A stretch of DNA of 14,230 nucleotides from positions 1 to 14,230 of the forward strand of contig JAVBQK010000127.1 of assembly GCA_031549105.1 (NCBI GenBank). Direction: 5' to 3'. The stretch comes from Avichristensenella sp031549105. GTDB taxonomy: Bacteria; Bacillota; Clostridia; Christensenellales; Aristaeellaceae. The translations under genes and the position numbers were made by a program. The notes under the pieces were generated by a model. That model was not told where the DNA came from and made no database searches. It worked only from the letters and a program-made list of their open reading frames with translations. Each line of letters begins with the position of its first letter. Position 1 is the stretch's first letter. Shown here piece by piece: positions 13,047 through 14,230 of the stretch.

Positions 13047-13922
13047 ATGAGAGACCGTTCGACCGGCTACCGGATTTTTTCATTCTTCAACATCTGCATG
13101 ATGATGCTGGTGCTGTTCATGTGCCTGTTCCCGTTCGTCTACATGCTGGCCATATCGTTCAGCAGCGCGAAGGCTGTCATCAACGGCTGGGTGCTCTTCT
13201 ACCCGGTAGAATTTACACTGGACGCATATAAGCTCATCATCAGCAACGCGCAGTTCATCATTGGGTACCGGAACACGATCATCTATACCATCGGCGGCTC
13301 GTTCATTGCGCTGTCGATGATGATTTTGTTCGCTTACCCGCTCTCCAAGCCTTTCCTGCGTGGGCGAAGCATCATGATGAAGCTGGTTATCTTTTCGATG
13401 TATTTCTCCGGCGGCATGATTCCCAATCTGATGCTGGTGGTCTGGCTCAAGCTGAACAACACCATTTGGGCGATGCTGCTGCCCTTCGCGATCAACCAGT
13501 TTAACCTGATTATCCTGATCAACTTCTTCAAATCATTGCCGGAGAGCATTGAGGAGGCTGCAGTCATCGACGGCATGGGGTATTTCGGCATCCTGCTAAA
13601 GATTGTGTTGCCACTGTCAATGCCCGCCATCGCGACGATTGCGCTGTACACTGCCGTTTTCTTCTGGAACGATTGGTTCTACAGTCTGATCTACATGAAC
13701 AGCAACGAGCGCTATTCCGTCATGGTCTACCTGCGCAACATCGTTTCCGGCCAGTCGCTCGCCGGTGCAGCCAGCGGCTCGGGTTCCGCCGAACGCACCA
13801 CGGTCTACGCGACGCTGCGCGCCACATCGATCATCCTCACATCGCTGCCGATCATCATCCTCTATCCGTTCCTACAGCGGTACTTCGTCAAGGGGTTGAC
13901 GGTGGGGTCGGTGAAGGGGTGA
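13047..13922 (+). CDS. YtcP/LplC-type sugar ABC transporter permease
   Basis: A complete 291-residue inner-membrane permease of the MalG/AraQ-like family, normally the second permease of a sugar importer. Six hydrophobic segments can be traced. They begin with NICMMMLVLFMCLFPFVYML (15-34) and end with ILTSLPIIILYPFLQRYF near the C-terminus. The EAA motif is EEAAVIDGMGYFGILLKIVLP (169-189). The C-terminus KGLTVGSVKG is typical of the YtcP/LplC group. GGAGGG lies seven bases before the ATG. It should form a heterodimer with the upstream permease. No substrate-binding lipoprotein gene follows, though it often does in this family, so the importer looks incomplete here. Likely substrate class: plant-derived oligosaccharides, by family only. 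Confidence 0.95.
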   Translation: MRDRSTGYRIFSFFNICMMMLVLFMCLFPFVYMLAISFSSAKAVINGWVLFYPVEFTLDAYKLIISNAQFIIGYRNTIIYTIGGSFIALSMMILFAYPLSKPFLRGRSIMMKLVIFSMYFSGGMIPNLMLVVWLKLNNTIWAMLLPFAINQFNLIILINFFKSLPESIEEAAVIDGMGYFGILLKIVLPLSMPAIATIALYTAVFFWNDWFYSLIYMNSNERYSVMVYLRNIVSGQSLAGAASGSGSAERTTVYATLRATSIILTSLPIIILYPFLQRYFVKGLTVGSVKG

Positions 13923-13947
13923 TGGAGGGAGAGGCGGGGGTGCGCAA

Positions 13948-13987
13948 GGGGACTCTGTCCCCCTCAACGACGCACTGCGTCGTTGAG
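13948..13987. repeat. Two adjacent perfect hairpins after the permease gene
   Basis: GGGGAC-TCT-GTCCCC (13948-13962) is followed at once by CTCAACGACGC-ACT-GCGTCGTTGAG (13963-13987), an 11-bp perfect stem. No U-run follows. They are the left end of a 220-base structured region that looks like a dispersed intergenic repeat. Confidence 0.75.
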
Positions 13988-14018
13988 CCTACCCGGTGGC
14001 TAGCCTCCTGGACCTCCG

Positions 14019-14094
14019 ACATTTCGCCTGCGGGCGGGCTGGAAATCTATACGTGCATATATGCAAAAAACCAACCCGCCGTGAGGCGAAATGT
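14019..14094. repeat. Large imperfect inverted repeat (REP/MITE-like hairpin)
   Basis: Outer arms ACATTTCGCCT (14019-14029) and AGGCGAAATGT (14084-14094) pair perfectly over 11 bp. Inside a 3x3 internal loop, 14033-14038 pairs with 14075-14080, and 14040-14042 with 14071-14073. The 28-base loop holds the palindrome TGCATATATGCA (14054-14065). The size and terminal inverted repeats are like a nonautonomous miniature element, but no flanking target duplication is evident. Confidence 0.65.
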
Positions 14095-14105
14095 TGGGTT
14101 TCCAA

Positions 14106-14118
14106 AGGGCAAGGCCCT
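14106..14118. repeat. Small hairpin within the repeat cluster
   Basis: AGGGC-AAG-GCCCT is a perfect 5-bp stem with a 3-base loop, lying between the large inverted repeat and the terminator. It is part of the same composite structured region. Confidence 0.55.
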
Positions 14119-14130
14119 GTGGTAGGGGGT

Positions 14131-14167
14131 CCAGGGGGACAAAGTCCCCCTGGCGTTCTTTTTTTAT
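14131..14167 (+). terminator. Rho-independent terminator after the permease genes
   Basis: CCAGGGGGAC-AAA-GTCCCCCTGG is a perfect 10-bp stem (14131-14153). It is followed by CG and then TTCTTTTTTTAT. The U-run is on the plus strand, so it ends the permease transcript, about 210 bases after the stop codon and just before the convergent gene end. Confidence 0.9.
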
Positions 14168-14177
14168 CACACGCCAA

Positions 14178-14230
14178 TCACCCTTCCAGCGCCCGCCCGA
14201 ACCACAGCGCACCGTCCTCCAGGTAGGCCT
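14178..14230 (-). CDS. C-terminal end of an unidentified convergent gene
   Basis: On the minus strand a frame entering from the window edge reads AYLEDGALWFGRALEG and stops at TGA (14178-14180). The 16 visible residues look like a genuine protein end and the base use is GC-rich like the neighbouring genes. They are too few to name a family. It converges on the permease pair, and I see no intrinsic terminator with a minus-strand U-run after it. Confidence 0.5.
   Translation of the reverse strand, partial: AYLEDGALWFGRALEG

Noticed and set aside
14131..14153. Terminator serving the convergent minus-strand gene
   Set aside because: The U-run is on the plus strand only; reading the minus strand, the stem is followed by ACCCCC.

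Overview
The window looks like a chromosomal segment of a moderately GC-rich member of the Bacillota, class Clostridia. The evidence is gene content: a SigH-type sigma factor beside Rae1, RlmB, ThyX and Mini-RNase III, an IspH-S1 ribosomal protein fusion, and HutP- and GlpP-type proteins, all read with strong GGAGG ribosome binding sites and sigma-A-like promoters. Genus and species cannot be read from the sequence. An uncultured gut-type Clostridia is a reasonable guess, because the right end carries LplB/YtcP-type sugar permeases.

Left part (1-5474, all minus strand). A 5' fragment of tuf (EF-Tu) is preceded by tRNA-Gly(CCC) and a near-consensus promoter. Upstream lies a tightly packed run transcribed toward tuf: rhamnulokinase-like kinase, mrnC, thyX, rlmB, rae1 and sigH. 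Several of its junctions overlap by 1 to 14 bases. An extended -10 promoter sits in front of the kinase. The run mixes rRNA and mRNA processing, thymidylate synthesis and the stationary-phase sigma factor, with a sugar kinase at its head.

Middle part (5487-11626, minus strand). Two GNAT acetyltransferases are separated by a clear terminator from a 698-residue IspH-S1 fusion. Further upstream is a four-gene set: glpP, hutP, cmk and plsC. It starts from one promoter and is nearly gapless. GlpP and HutP are RNA-binding antiterminator families, here without the glp or hut genes they classically control. Cmk and PlsC supply CMP/dCMP kinase and acyltransferase activities, the latter in phospholipid synthesis.

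Right part (11630-14230). The character changes at about 11630: the DNA becomes AT-rich and plus-strand. It holds a possible gene remnant, a consensus promoter, a structured leader with a 30-codon ORF, and a small exported cysteine-rich protein of unknown function. A strong hairpin follows. Immediately after it a sugar ABC-transporter permease begins in mid-protein, so 11630-12325 looks like an inserted or rearranged segment (or a mis-join). A second, complete permease follows. After it come a dense cluster of hairpins, a terminator and the last 16 codons of a convergent gene.

No CRISPR array, transposase, phage gene or recognisable defence system is present. The best candidates for something undescribed are the leader/small ORF/exported peptide unit at 11776-12323 and the GlpP-HutP pair.
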